A stretch of 64,000 nt of DNA from Streptomyces bikiniensis (GTDB lineage Bacteria > Actinomycetota > Actinomycetes > Streptomycetales > Streptomycetaceae): assembly GCA_000716465.1 (NCBI GenBank), contig JNWL01000005.1, positions 62,001 through 126,000 on the forward strand. Reading direction: 5' to 3'. The notes under the pieces were generated by a model, which worked only from the letters and a program-made list of their open reading frames with translations, did no database searches and was not told the DNA's origin. A program made the translations under genes and the position numbers. This document shows positions 1 to 7,726 of the stretch, piece after piece; the first letter of the stretch is position 1, and every line of letters starts with the position of its first letter.

Positions 1-8
1 AGTCCCTC

Positions 9-263
9 GTGCCGAAGTCACGTATCCGCAAGAAGGCCGACTTCACGCCTCCGCCCGCCAAGCAGGCCACGAACATCAAGCTGACCAACCGCAGCTGGGT
101 GGCGCCGGTGATGCTGGCGCTGTTCGCCATCGGACTGGTGTGGATCGTGGTCTTCTACGTCACCGACGGCACCATGCCGGTCGAGTCGATCCGGAACTGG
201 AACATCGTGGTGGGCTTCGGCTTCATCGCGGCCGGTTTCGGCGTCTCCACGCAGTGGAAGTAG
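9..263 (+). CDS. crgA: Cell division protein CrgA
   Basis: Small membrane protein of 84 residues that in actinomycetes coordinates septation by contacting FtsZ and the septal synthesis machinery. The start is GTG. A basic N-terminus ([15 protein letters not shown]) precedes two hydrophobic segments, at about residues 31-51 and 66-82, the expected CrgA topology of two transmembrane helices with both ends inside. Length and sequence fit Streptomyces CrgA, where the protein influences the timing of aerial growth and sporulation septation. It points away from the convergent rhomboid gene, and a strong terminator and a group of DnaA boxes lie between the two. The upstream promoter falls outside the window. 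Confidence 0.95.
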   Translation: MPKSRIRKKADFTPPPAKQATNIKLTNRSWVAPVMLALFAIGLVWIVVFYVTDGTMPVESIRNWNIVVGFGFIAAGFGVSTQWK

Positions 264-578
264 CGGCGGTCCGACACGTGCGGCGGGGGCTGTAGCGCCC
301 GCACCGGGGGCCCGTCAAGCTCTCCCCTGAGTTTATCCACAGCGTTGTGCACAGCACTGGATAACTTAAGAAGATCTGTGGATAACTCTCACGATGTTGA
401 CGCCGGTATGACCGCGTCCACCATCGGCACCATGCGTCGCGCCCCTCACCTCCCTGGTAAAAACCCAGGTCAGAGGTGAGGGGCGCGTTGTTTTAGTGCG
501 GAGCGGACAGAGACCGCCACACGCTGTGGATAACTCTGGGGAAAGCCGTCCCGGAAGCTCATCCACAGCCCTGTGCGC
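264..578. other. Intergenic region with DnaA-box-like sites
   Basis: This gap between the convergent crgA and rhomboid genes holds no credible gene. It contains several 9-mers resembling DnaA boxes: TTATCCACA at 333-341, TTGTGCACA at 345-353, TGTGGATAA at 377-385, TGTGGATAA at 525-533 and TCATCCACA at 559-567. A strong hairpin sits in the middle. S. coelicolor is known to have DnaA-box clusters outside oriC that affect replication frequency, and this could be the equivalent of one of them. That assignment is an inference. Confidence 0.6.
439..490. terminator. Bidirectional terminator hairpin
   Basis: A perfect 14-bp inverted repeat (439-452 with 473-486) encloses a shorter inner pairing (CTGG with CCAG) and an A-rich loop. 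On the plus strand it is followed by GTTGTTTT. It lies between two convergent genes and probably stops crgA transcription and perhaps also the opposing transcript. Confidence 0.8.
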
Positions 579-1442
579 TCAGGCGAGCGCGGCCGAGCGG
601 AAGAGCACGATCCCCAGGTCGAGCAGGAGAACCAGTCCACAGGCTGTGTACTGCACCAGGTTCCGGCGGGCCCGCGGCGCGTGCACCAGCGCGTACGTCA
701 CCAGGGCGCCGCCGACCAGACCACCGATGTGGGCCTCCCAGGAGATCCCCGGACGGGTGAAGGTCAGCAGCAGGGACAGCGCCACGAAGAGGACGACCGG
801 CCGCATGTCGTGCCGCCGCCGGCGGGCGAGCACGACCCAGGCCCCGATCAGCCCGAAGACGATCCCGGAGGCGCCGAGCGAGAACTGGTTCTGCGGGGAG
901 AGCAGATAGGCGAGCGCCGAACCGGAGAGTCCGGAGAGCAGGATCAGGGCCACGTACCGGATCCGCCCCAGTTCGGGTTCGACGATCCCGCCGATCACCC
1001 ACAGCCCCAGCATGTTGAAGAGGAAGTGCGGGATCTCCTGATGGAGGAAGGCGGAGGTCAGCAGCCGGTACCACTCGCCGACCGCCACCCCGACCAGCTC
1101 GCCGGTCGGGAGGAAGGCGTAGCCGATGAGCGCCAGGTCGTCGACGAGCCGGTCGCCCACCGCCTGGACGGCGATGAAGAGCGCCAGGTTGATCGCGATG
1201 ACGATCTTGGTGACGAAACGTCCGTCCGCGGCGACCCGGCCGCCCGCGAGCGTCCGGGGCCGGTTGGCGTCGGGGGCGTGACCGGTGCCCGAACCGCCGC
1301 GTACGCAGTCGGGGCACTGGAAGCCGACGGATGCGGAGATCATGCACTGCGGACAGATGGGCCTGTCGCAGCGGACGCAGCGGATGCCGGTCTCGGTCTC
1401 CGGGTGGCGGTAACAGCGCGGCAGACCGGGCTGCGAGTCCAT
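579..1442 (-). CDS. Rhomboid family intramembrane serine protease
   Basis: Polytopic membrane protein of 287 residues. The N-terminus carries a cysteine- and histidine-rich B-box-like zinc finger (CYRHPETETGIRCVRC, then CPQC and CPDC), common in actinobacterial rhomboids. A transmembrane core follows with the catalytic serine in GASGIVFG and the paired histidine in WEAHIGGLVGG, so a Ser-His dyad is present. It should cleave transmembrane substrates within the bilayer; the substrates are unknown. It lies 23 bases downstream of the cyclophilin gene in the same direction, so the two are probably co-transcribed. It converges on crgA. Confidence 0.92.
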   Translation of the reverse strand: MDSQPGLPRCYRHPETETGIRCVRCDRPICPQCMISASVGFQCPDCVRGGSGTGHAPDANRPRTLAGGRVAADGRFVTKIVIAINLALFIAVQAVGDRLVDDLALIGYAFLPTGELVGVAVGEWYRLLTSAFLHQEIPHFLFNMLGLWVIGGIVEPELGRIRYVALILLSGLSGSALAYLLSPQNQFSLGASGIVFGLIGAWVVLARRRRHDMRPVVLFVALSLLLTFTRPGISWEAHIGGLVGGALVTYALVHAPRARRNLVQYTACGLVLLLDLGIVLFRSAALA

Positions 1443-1465
1443 GCGGGGTCCCCGTCCCTTCCGGC

Positions 1466-1993
1466 TCAGCGCTTCTCGATCACCACGGACTCGAGGACCA
1501 CGTCCCGGAGCGGACGCTCGGTGTGCGGATCGGTCGCGGTCTCCGCGATCGCGTCCACGACCTCCCGGCTCTTCTTGTCCACGACCTCACCGAAGATCGT
1601 GTGCTTGCGGTTCAGCCAGGTCGCGGGGGCGACGGTGACGAAGAACTGCGATCCGTTGGTCCCCGGGCCGGCGTTGGCCATGGCGAGGAGGTAGGGGCGG
1701 TCGAAGAAGAGCTCCGGGTGGAACTCGTCCGCGAACTCGTAGCCGGGACCTCCCGTGCCGTTCCCCAGGGGGTCGCCGCCCTGGATCATGAACCCCTTGA
1801 TGACCCGGTGGAAGACCGTCCCGTCGTAGAGCGGGTCCTTGGAGACCGCGCCGGTGGCGGGGTGCGTCCACTCGCGCTCGCCCGTCGCGAGCTCGACGAA
1901 GTTGCGGACCGTCTTCGGGGCGTGGAACGGCATGAGCCGCACCTCGATCTCGCCCAGGCCCGTCTTGAGGATCGCGTACAGCTGCTCGGCCAC
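1466..1993 (-). CDS. Cyclophilin-type peptidyl-prolyl cis-trans isomerase
   Basis: A single-domain cyclophilin of 175 residues without a signal peptide, hence probably cytoplasmic. It catalyses cis-trans isomerisation of Xaa-Pro bonds. Typical signatures are FHRVIKGFMIQGGDP, with the catalytic Arg and the Phe/Met/Gln core, and GTNGSQFFVT. The short length and the start MAEQLYAILKTGLGEIEV match the Streptomyces enzyme encoded next to crgA. The start codon is GTG. The rhomboid gene follows closely on the same strand. Confidence 0.95.
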   Translation of the reverse strand: MAEQLYAILKTGLGEIEVRLMPFHAPKTVRNFVELATGEREWTHPATGAVSKDPLYDGTVFHRVIKGFMIQGGDPLGNGTGGPGYEFADEFHPELFFDRPYLLAMANAGPGTNGSQFFVTVAPATWLNRKHTIFGEVVDKKSREVVDAIAETATDPHTERPLRDVVLESVVIEKR

Positions 1994-2165
1994 GGTCGCC
2001 TTCCGTCCACTTCGGGGCGCGTCATGTCACGCCTGACTCTGCAGTGAACGATCCTCGCATGACCCGGATGCCCACCCCGCATGCCGGACCTGGATCCGGC
2101 GGGCATGATTTCGAAAAGGATGGAAAGGCGAAAACCCGACATCGCCACCGAGGAGGAGGAACCCC

Positions 2166-2879
2166 GTGACCCGCATGGACAGCGTGCGCTCCGCGACAGG
2201 TTCGGCCAAGGAGAGCGTCCTGCACGCCGCGGAAGCGGTGGCGCCGTACGCCGAGACGGCCCGGGACCAGGCCACGCACTACGCGCACGAGGCGCGGGAG
2301 ATCATCGCGCCCAAGCTCTCGAAGGCCGCCAAGCAGGCACGCGCGCAGTACGACTCCTACGTCGCGCCGCGGGTGCCGCCGCGGGTCGACGCGGCCGCAC
2401 AGCGTGCGGCGGTCAAGACCCGCCGGGCCGCCCGTCAGGCAGCCGACTACACCGCTCCGCGCGTCGAGAGCGCGGTCGCCGCCACCGGTCCCGTCCTGGA
2501 GGAGGCCGGGGCGCGTTCCACGGCCGCCTGGGCCGCGCTGCGCGGTCAGGTGACGCCGAAGGACATCCGGAAGATCGTGAGGAAGCACGAGCGCCGGGCC
2601 AGGGCCGGGCGCCTCGCCAAGGGACTCGTCGTCCTCGGCGTGGTGGCCGGCGGCGTGTTCGCCGCCTGGAAGTGGTGGGACAAGCAGTCCAATCCCGACT
2701 GGCTGGTCGAGCCGCCCGTCGCCACCGAGGTGGACGAGGAGGTCACCGTACTGACGTCCGTCGACGGCAGTGGTGCCACCCTCGATCCGGAGGTGGAGGC
2801 CAAGGAGGCCGAGGCGGAGGCGGAGGCCGCCGAACTGGACGCCGCGGAGGCCGCCGAGCGCCGCGACGAGGGCCGCTGA
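2166..2879 (+). CDS. DUF5324 family membrane-anchored protein
   Basis: A protein of 237 residues that I match to the Streptomyces DUF5324 family; its function is not known. The first 145 residues are Ala/Arg-rich and likely helical, with repeats of the ARQAADYTAPRVESA type suggesting an apolipoprotein- or coiled-coil-like surface. One transmembrane helix follows (about residues 158-177), then an acidic tail very rich in Ala and Glu. The GTG start is preceded by a strong GAGGAGGA ribosome-binding site at 2150-2160. It is divergent from the cyclophilin gene, so the 172-base gap holds both promoters. Confidence 0.85.
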   Translation: MTRMDSVRSATGSAKESVLHAAEAVAPYAETARDQATHYAHEAREIIAPKLSKAAKQARAQYDSYVAPRVPPRVDAAAQRAAVKTRRAARQAADYTAPRVESAVAATGPVLEEAGARSTAAWAALRGQVTPKDIRKIVRKHERRARAGRLAKGLVVLGVVAGGVFAAWKWWDKQSNPDWLVEPPVATEVDEEVTVLTSVDGSGATLDPEVEAKEAEAEAEAAELDAAEAAERRDEGR

Positions 2880-3242
2880 CCGGACGGGGACGTCCTGCGG
2901 GTCCCGCCGTGGGGCCCTGCCGGGTCGTGCCGTGTTGCGGTACGGGGGCCTGCGGGGTGCTGCGGTGCGGTCCGGGTGGACCGAGGGAAACGGGTGAACC
3001 GGGTAAGTCTGGTTGTTCGGGTGGCCCGAGTGGAGCAAGTGGACTGCGTGGAGCAAGTGGCCCGAGCGGTTCGAACGGTCCGAGCGGTCCGAGCGGTCCG
3101 AGCGGTCCGAGCAGTCTGAGCAGTCCGAGCGGTTCGGATAGCGCCGCTTTCCATCGTGTGATGCCGGATCGCAGCGGATGCCGATGCGCCGTGCACGGGG
3201 CGTGTGGGGTGCGGGGAGTGCACGTCGTGGTCTCCCCGCGCC
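2880..3242. other. Intergenic region with 9-bp tandem repeats
   Basis: Between convergent genes there is a stretch of imperfect 9-bp direct repeats of the type GGTCCGAGC, clearest at 3064-3137. Reading through it on the plus strand gives a Gly-Pro-Ser pattern, but no ribosome-binding site or independent start supports a gene. No clear terminator was recognised. Confidence 0.5.
3064..3137. repeat. Imperfect 9-bp tandem repeat
   Basis: About eight copies of a 9-bp unit close to GAGCGGTCC lie head to tail, with substitutions in the flanking copies (AACGGTCCG, GCAGTCTGA, GCAGTCCGA). They sit in a non-coding gap between convergent genes. Four central copies are identical, which suggests recent slippage. 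Confidence 0.7.
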
Positions 3243-3623
3243 CTACGCCGCCGTGGCGAGCGCCAGCTCCGTCAGCGCGACCGGGTCGTTCTCGGCCGCC
3301 GCGGGCACGGACGACCGCTGGCGCGCGGTGGGGGAGGAGCCGTGGGCCTCGGCGGCGATGCGCTGCTTGATGGTGGGCGGCAGGGAACGGTCCCCGACGA
3401 GCGGCCATCGGTGTGCCCGCTGTGCCGGTACGGAGGCGGACGCACGCTCCCCGGCGGTGGAGGCGGTCGCGGCGGCGGCAGCGGGAGCCGCCGGCTCCTC
3501 GGGCTGCTGCACGGCGGGCCGCTGAGCCGCGGTGGCGGTGCCCGCCAGGCCGACGGAGGCGAGCAGGGCGAAGAGGACGGAGAGGAAGGCGGCCCAGAAC
3601 TGCTTGACCTTGGCGGTGGCCAT
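3243..3623 (-). CDS. Small secreted or membrane protein (DUF6344-like)
   Basis: A 126-residue protein with an N-terminal hydrophobic segment (FWAAFLSVLFALLASVGLAG) followed by an AxA-like site, so it is either secreted or anchored by that helix. The rest is Ala/Pro-rich and probably disordered. I recall a Streptomyces family of this kind annotated as DUF6344, without known function. No catalytic motif is visible. It lies between the convergent DUF5324 gene and the MFS transporter gene. Confidence 0.7.
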   Translation of the reverse strand: MATAKVKQFWAAFLSVLFALLASVGLAGTATAAQRPAVQQPEEPAAPAAAAATASTAGERASASVPAQRAHRWPLVGDRSLPPTIKQRIAAEAHGSSPTARQRSSVPAAAENDPVALTELALATAA

Positions 3624-3768
3624 GATCCCTCACTTTCGTGATGTTCTCGGATGGTTCATTTCAGGTTGCGCGCTTTACATACCTTCCTCATGATGTGCCC
3701 GCGCCCCGGAATGGCACGGAGCGACGCCGCCCGTGCGCAGTTCTTCGGATGAACACCACTCGTACGGA

Positions 3769-5280
3769 TCAGCGGGCGCCCTCGGCCCACCGCACGGCGG
3801 GCCCGGTCACCGCCCCCGCGACCAGGAAGACCCCGCCCAGGAGCAGCCATCCGGGCACGCCCCAGCCGATGAGCAGCGTGGTGACGAGCAGGGGCCCGAG
3901 GGTGCGGGCGACGGGGACACCGGAGCCGTAGAAGCCCTGGTACTGGCCGATCCGGTCGGCGGGGGCCAGCGCGAAGCCGATCTGCCACGCGCCTGCGGAG
4001 TGCCGCATCTCGGCGAGGACCTGGAGCACGGCCCCGAGGACGAGCACCGCCACCGCGACCCCCGCCCCGGCGCCGAACCCGAGCCCGGACCCGAGCCCGA
4101 GCCCCGACAGCGCGAAGACCGCGCACGCGGCGCACATGACCGCTCCCGACCACCGCACCGCCCGCGCGGCCGTGGCGAGGTCCGTCACGGACCGGGCGGC
4201 ACGGACCTGAAAGAGCATCACCACGCCGGTGTTGAGGACGAAGAGCGCCGACACGGTCCAGCCGGGCGCCGCCGTCCGCCCCACGATCCACAGCGGCAGG
4301 GCGAGGCTGAGGAGCGGCATCCGCAGCAGCATCAGGGCGTTGAGGAGGGCGAGGAGCGCGTACGGCCGGTCCCGCAGCACCGCGAGCCCCGGCCCGCCGC
4401 CCGCCGGCCCCGGGGCGGCCGCCACCGCGGGCAGTCGGCCCAGGACCAGCGCGCAGGCCAGGAAGGCGACGGCGTCCAGCGCGAAGACGGAGAGGTACGC
4501 GGTCCGCGTCCCGGCGTGCAGCGCGAGTCCGCCGAGCGCGGCCCCCACGGCGAGCCCGCCGTTGAGGACGGCCTGGAGCCGGGCGAGTACCCGCGTCCGC
4601 GCGGCCGGCCCGACGAGTCCGGCGAGCAGGGCCTGCCGGGCGGCGGCGAGGCCGCTCTGCGCGGCGGCGTACACGACGGCCGCGCAGAGGAACGGCACGA
4701 AGGAGCGCACGACCAGGAAGGACGCGACGGCCGCGGCGGTGGCCAGGGCGAGCAGGACGGCGGTCCCGCGCGGTCCCCGCCGGTCGGCCAGGTGCCCCAG
4801 CGGGACCCCGGCGACCGATCCGACGGCCCAGGCGACCGCGAGTCCGGCCCCGATCTGCGGTGCGGAGAGACCGACGATCCGGGTGAAGTAGAGCGCCGAA
4901 GAGACGTAGAAGGCCCCGTCCCCGACCGCGTTGACGAACTGCGCGACCACCAGCGCGCGCGGCGCGCCCCCGCCGGTCCCGCCTCCGCGCCCGCCCGCCT
5001 TCCCTCCGCGCCCGCACGCCCCCTCCACACGCGCGTGCCCACCGTCCCCGCGCACGTGCCCACCGTCCCCGCGCACGTGTCCACCGTCCCCGCGCACGTG
5101 TCCACCGTCCCCACGCGCGTGCCCACCGTCCCCACGCGCGTGCCCACCGTTCCCGCGCGCGTAATCACCACCCCCATGCGCGTGATCACCACCCCCGCGC
5201 ACCTCCCCCCTGCCCCCGCGCGCGTACCGCTCCGCCGTGCCCGTCCGCGCCCGCACGTTCGACTCTTTCGCCATGGACAC
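3769..5280 (-). CDS. MFS transporter with repetitive N-terminal extension
   Basis: A major facilitator superfamily protein of up to 503 residues. The transmembrane core of about 400 residues starts near LVVAQFVNAVGDGAFYVSSA and carries the MFS loop motif GHLADRRGPRG between helices 2 and 3, so it is probably a drug or metabolite exporter. The first 105 residues are unusual: a Gly/His/Arg/Asp-rich tract in which the heptad GDGGHVR is repeated, encoded by 21-bp tandem repeats. If translation begins at a later GTG in the tract, the protein would be an ordinary MFS of about 400 residues. The annotated ATG at 5280 keeps the extension. The substrate cannot be inferred. Confidence 0.8.
   Translation of the reverse strand: MSMAKESNVRARTGTAERYARGGRGEVRGGGDHAHGGGDYARGNGGHARGDGGHARGDGGHVRGDGGHVRGDGGHVRGDGGHARVEGACGRGGKAGGRGGGTGGGAPRALVVAQFVNAVGDGAFYVSSALYFTRIVGLSAPQIGAGLAVAWAVGSVAGVPLGHLADRRGPRGTAVLLALATAAAVASFLVVRSFVPFLCAAVVYAAAQSGLAAARQALLAGLVGPAARTRVLARLQAVLNGGLAVGAALGGLALHAGTRTAYLSVFALDAVAFLACALVLGRLPAVAAAPGPAGGGPGLAVLRDRPYALLALLNALMLLRMPLLSLALPLWIVGRTAAPGWTVSALFVLNTGVVMLFQVRAARSVTDLATAARAVRWSGAVMCAACAVFALSGLGLGSGLGFGAGAGVAVAVLVLGAVLQVLAEMRHSAGAWQIGFALAPADRIGQYQGFYGSGVPVARTLGPLLVTTLLIGWGVPGWLLLGGVFLVAGAVTGPAVRWAEGAR
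5030..5165. repeat. 21-bp tandem repeat in the MFS N-terminus
   Basis: About six head-to-tail copies of a 21-bp unit (plus strand, approximately CGTGCCCACCGTCCCCGCGC and one more base) encode GDGGHVR or GDGGHAR heptads at the N-terminus of the minus-strand MFS gene. The period is a multiple of three, so changes in copy number keep the reading frame. Confidence 0.85.
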
Positions 5281-5417
5281 GACGCTAGAACCGAGTGGCC
5301 CGCTCCTTCTGGTCCATTCGAGCCCCCTCCACCTGGGCCATTGAGCTCCCGATCACCCAGCGCCACGGCCCCGGGCCCGCTTCCCGACCGCCGCCCCGGG
5401 CCCGGGGAAAAAGCGAA

Positions 5418-5457
5418 AGACCCCCCTGACCCGCGCTTCCGCAGGTCAGGGGGGTCT
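5418..5457 (-). terminator. Terminator of tRNA-Ala
   Basis: A perfect 14-bp inverted repeat (5418-5431 with 5444-5457) lies just downstream of the 3' end of the minus-strand tRNA-Ala. In the transcript it is followed by a U-rich run (CTTTCGCTTTTT). This is a classical intrinsic terminator. Confidence 0.9.
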
Positions 5458-5465
5458 GTCCGGAG

Positions 5466-5538
5466 TGGAGCCTAGGGGAGTCGAACCCCTGACATCTGCC
5501 ATGCAAAGACAGCGCTCTACCAACTGAGCTAAGGCCCC
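5466..5538 (-). tRNA. tRNA-Ala (anticodon TGC)
   Basis: A 73-nt cloverleaf reading GGGGCCTTAGCTCAG at the 5' end. The D-loop has AGTTGGTAGAGC, the anticodon loop is CTTTGCATG with anticodon TGC, and the T-arm has GGTTCGACTCC. The acceptor stem GGGGCCT pairs with AGGCTCC, leaving A as discriminator. No CCA is encoded. An intrinsic terminator follows directly. Confidence 0.97.
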
Positions 5539-5667
5539 AGAACGAGGACAGCGTACCGGGTCACCCCCCATGTCCGGCAAAAGGATTGGGACTCCCGGTC
5601 CGCGACCACGCTCCGTAAGATGCTGACCGAGGTTCGCAGTGGCGAACCGCAGGGATGGGGAGAAGTG

Positions 5668-6216
5668 ATGGACGCAGCGCAGCAGGAAGCCACGGCCAGA
5701 GCCAGAGAGCTTCAGCGCAGTTGGTACGGGGAGCCGTTGGGGGCGCTCTTCCGTCGGCTGATCGACGACCTCGGGCTCAATCAGGCCAGGCTCGCGGCCG
5801 TGCTCGGGCTCTCCGCGCCCATGCTGTCCCAGCTGATGAGCGGCCAGCGGGCGAAGATCGGCAACCCGGCCGTCGTCCAGCGCGTCCAGGCCCTCCAGGA
5901 GCTCGCCGTGCAGGTCGCCGACGGCAGCGTCAGCGCCGCCGAGGCCACGGACCGGATGGAGGAGATCAAGAAGTCGCAGGGCGGCTCCGTCCTCACCGGC
6001 TCGGGCCAGACCGGCACCGCCTCCGGCGCCCCGACCGTGCGCCGGGTGGTCCGCGAGATCCAGTCCCTGCTGCGCTCCGTCGCCGCCGCGGGCGACATCA
6101 TCGACGCCGCCGACTCCCTCGCCCCGGCCCACCCGGAACTGGCAGAGTTCCTCAGGGTGTACGGCGCCGGGCGCACCGCCGAGGCGGTCGCCCACTACGA
6201 GTCGCACCAGAACTGA
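5668..6216 (+). CDS. Helix-turn-helix DNA-binding protein
   Basis: A 182-residue protein with an XRE-like helix-turn-helix around LGLNQARLAAVLGLSAPMLS (about residues 36-55), followed by an SGQRAKIGNP wing. The C-terminal half is helical and lacks a recognisable domain. I chose the ATG at 5668 because GGGGAG sits 5 bases upstream and because MDAAQQEATARARELQ begins the family-like part; an in-frame ATG at 5620 lacks a good ribosome-binding site. The Ser/Thr kinase gene follows 61 bases later on the same strand. The pair is probably one unit, so the regulator could be a kinase target. That link is inference. Confidence 0.85.
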   Translation: MDAAQQEATARARELQRSWYGEPLGALFRRLIDDLGLNQARLAAVLGLSAPMLSQLMSGQRAKIGNPAVVQRVQALQELAVQVADGSVSAAEATDRMEEIKKSQGGSVLTGSGQTGTASGAPTVRRVVREIQSLLRSVAAAGDIIDAADSLAPAHPELAEFLRVYGAGRTAEAVAHYESHQN

Positions 6217-6277
6217 CGGGTCCGGCGGCCGGCCGGGTCCGCGGAGAGACGAAGCGACGGGGAGCGGGCGCAGCACG

Positions 6278-7714
6278 ATGGGTGAGGTCTTCGCCGGGCG
6301 GTACGAGCTGATCGACCCGATCGGACGGGGCGGGGCGGGCGCGGTGTGGCGGGCCTGGGACCACCGGCGCCGCCGCTACGTGGCGGCCAAGGTGCTCCTG
6401 CAGAGCGACGCCCACACCCTGCTCCGCTTCGTCCGCGAGCAGGCGCTGCGGATCGACCATCCGCACGTCCTCGCCCCGGCCAGCTGGGCCGCCGACGACG
6501 ACAAGGTCCTCTTCACCATGGACCTGGTGGCCGGCGGCTCCCTGGCCCACGTCATCGGGGACTACGGCCCGCTGCCGCCCCGGTTCGTCTGCGTCCTCCT
6601 CGACCAGCTGCTCTCGGGCCTGGCCGCGGTGCACGCCGAGGGGGTCGTCCACCGGGACATCAAGCCGGCCAACATCCTCCTGGAGGTCACCGGGACCGGG
6701 CGGCCGCACCTGAGGCTCTCCGACTTCGGCATCTCCATGCGCAAGGGCGAACCCCGGCTCACGGAGACGGACTACGTCGTGGGGACACCCGGCTACTTCG
6801 CGCCCGAGCAGCTCCTCGGCGCCGAACCGGACTTCACCGCCGACCTGTTCGCCGTCGGCCTGGTCGCGCTCTACCTGCTCCAGGGCCGCAAGCCGGACTC
6901 CCAGGCCCTGGTCGAGCACTTCCTCACGCACGGCACCCCGGGCGCCCCCGAGGGCATGCACGAGCCCCTGTGGCAGGTGCTCGCCGGGCTGCTCCAGCCC
7001 GATCCGCAGGCCCGCTTCCGTACGGCCACGGGGGCGCGCAAGGCGCTGGGCGCCGCCGTCGAGCTGCTGCCCGAGCCGGCCGCCGACGAGGAGCCGGTCG
7101 AAATCTTCGACCACCTCGGCCCCCTGCCTCCGGGCTTCGGCCCCGAAGGCCCCACGAATCACACAAACCCCACGAACCACAAGAGTCACACGAACCACAC
7201 GAGCCCCGCACGGGACGGCCAAGACGGCCAAGACTGCCAAGACGGCCAAGACGGCCAGAACAGCCAGAACGGCCAAGCTCCCGCCCCGACCGCCTCCCAG
7301 GGCACCCCCACGGCCACCGACCCGGGGCGCCCCCTCCCTCCGCCCGTACCTCCGCAGCACCACTCCCCGCACCCGGCCGCACCGGCCGCCCCCGTCGCCG
7401 CCCCGGCCACCCCGCCCCACCCCTCAGAGACGGGCAGCTTCCATCTGCCTCCGCCGGTCCCGCAGCCGACCCCCTCCCCTCCTCCCCCGTACGCCCCGGG
7501 GCCCCCGTACGGGCCGGCCCCCACGAACCCGTACACCGCCCCTCCCGTCCAGTCCCCCGGTCCCTACGGGTATCCGCACCCGCAGCCGGTGACGGCCCCC
7601 GTGCCCGCGCCGCCCGTACGCCGACCGGGACCGCCCCCGAAGGTCGCGGTCCCGGTGCTCCTGCTCGCGCTCGTCTGCCTCGCGGTCGGCTTCTGGGCCC
7701 TCACCCAGCTCTGA
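6278..7714 (+). CDS. Ser/Thr protein kinase with Pro-rich linker and C-terminal membrane anchor
   Basis: A Hanks-type kinase of 478 residues with intact catalytic elements: glycine loop GRGGAGAV (about 16-23), Lys38 in VAAKVLL, HRDIKPAN (126-133) and DFG (150-152), plus an APEQLL activation-segment end. After the kinase domain (to about 265) comes a disordered linker of some 180 residues. It includes an Asn/Thr/His tract (NHTNPTNHKSHTNHTS), a Gln/Asp/Gly tract (QDGQDCQDGQDGQNSQ) and long Pro-rich stretches. A single transmembrane helix ends the protein (VAVPVLLLALVCLAVGFWAL), leaving almost nothing outside. It therefore cannot sense through PASTA repeats as PknB does. Confidence 0.92.
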   Translation: MGEVFAGRYELIDPIGRGGAGAVWRAWDHRRRRYVAAKVLLQSDAHTLLRFVREQALRIDHPHVLAPASWAADDDKVLFTMDLVAGGSLAHVIGDYGPLPPRFVCVLLDQLLSGLAAVHAEGVVHRDIKPANILLEVTGTGRPHLRLSDFGISMRKGEPRLTETDYVVGTPGYFAPEQLLGAEPDFTADLFAVGLVALYLLQGRKPDSQALVEHFLTHGTPGAPEGMHEPLWQVLAGLLQPDPQARFRTATGARKALGAAVELLPEPAADEEPVEIFDHLGPLPPGFGPEGPTNHTNPTNHKSHTNHTSPARDGQDGQDCQDGQDGQNSQNGQAPAPTASQGTPTATDPGRPLPPPVPPQHHSPHPAAPAAPVAAPATPPHPSETGSFHLPPPVPQPTPSPPPPYAPGPPYGPAPTNPYTAPPVQSPGPYGYPHPQPVTAPVPAPPVRRPGPPPKVAVPVLLLALVCLAVGFWALTQL

Positions 7715-7726
7715 AGGTCCGAGGGA

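Noticed and set aside
2081..3370. A plus-strand frame with a collagen-like Gly-Pro-Ser run
   Set aside because: It overlaps the well-supported DUF5324 gene in another frame, and the run is only the product of 9-bp DNA repeats.
5030..5165. Regular repeats as a possible CRISPR array
   Set aside because: Copies are contiguous 21-bp units without unique spacers and lie in a coding frame.
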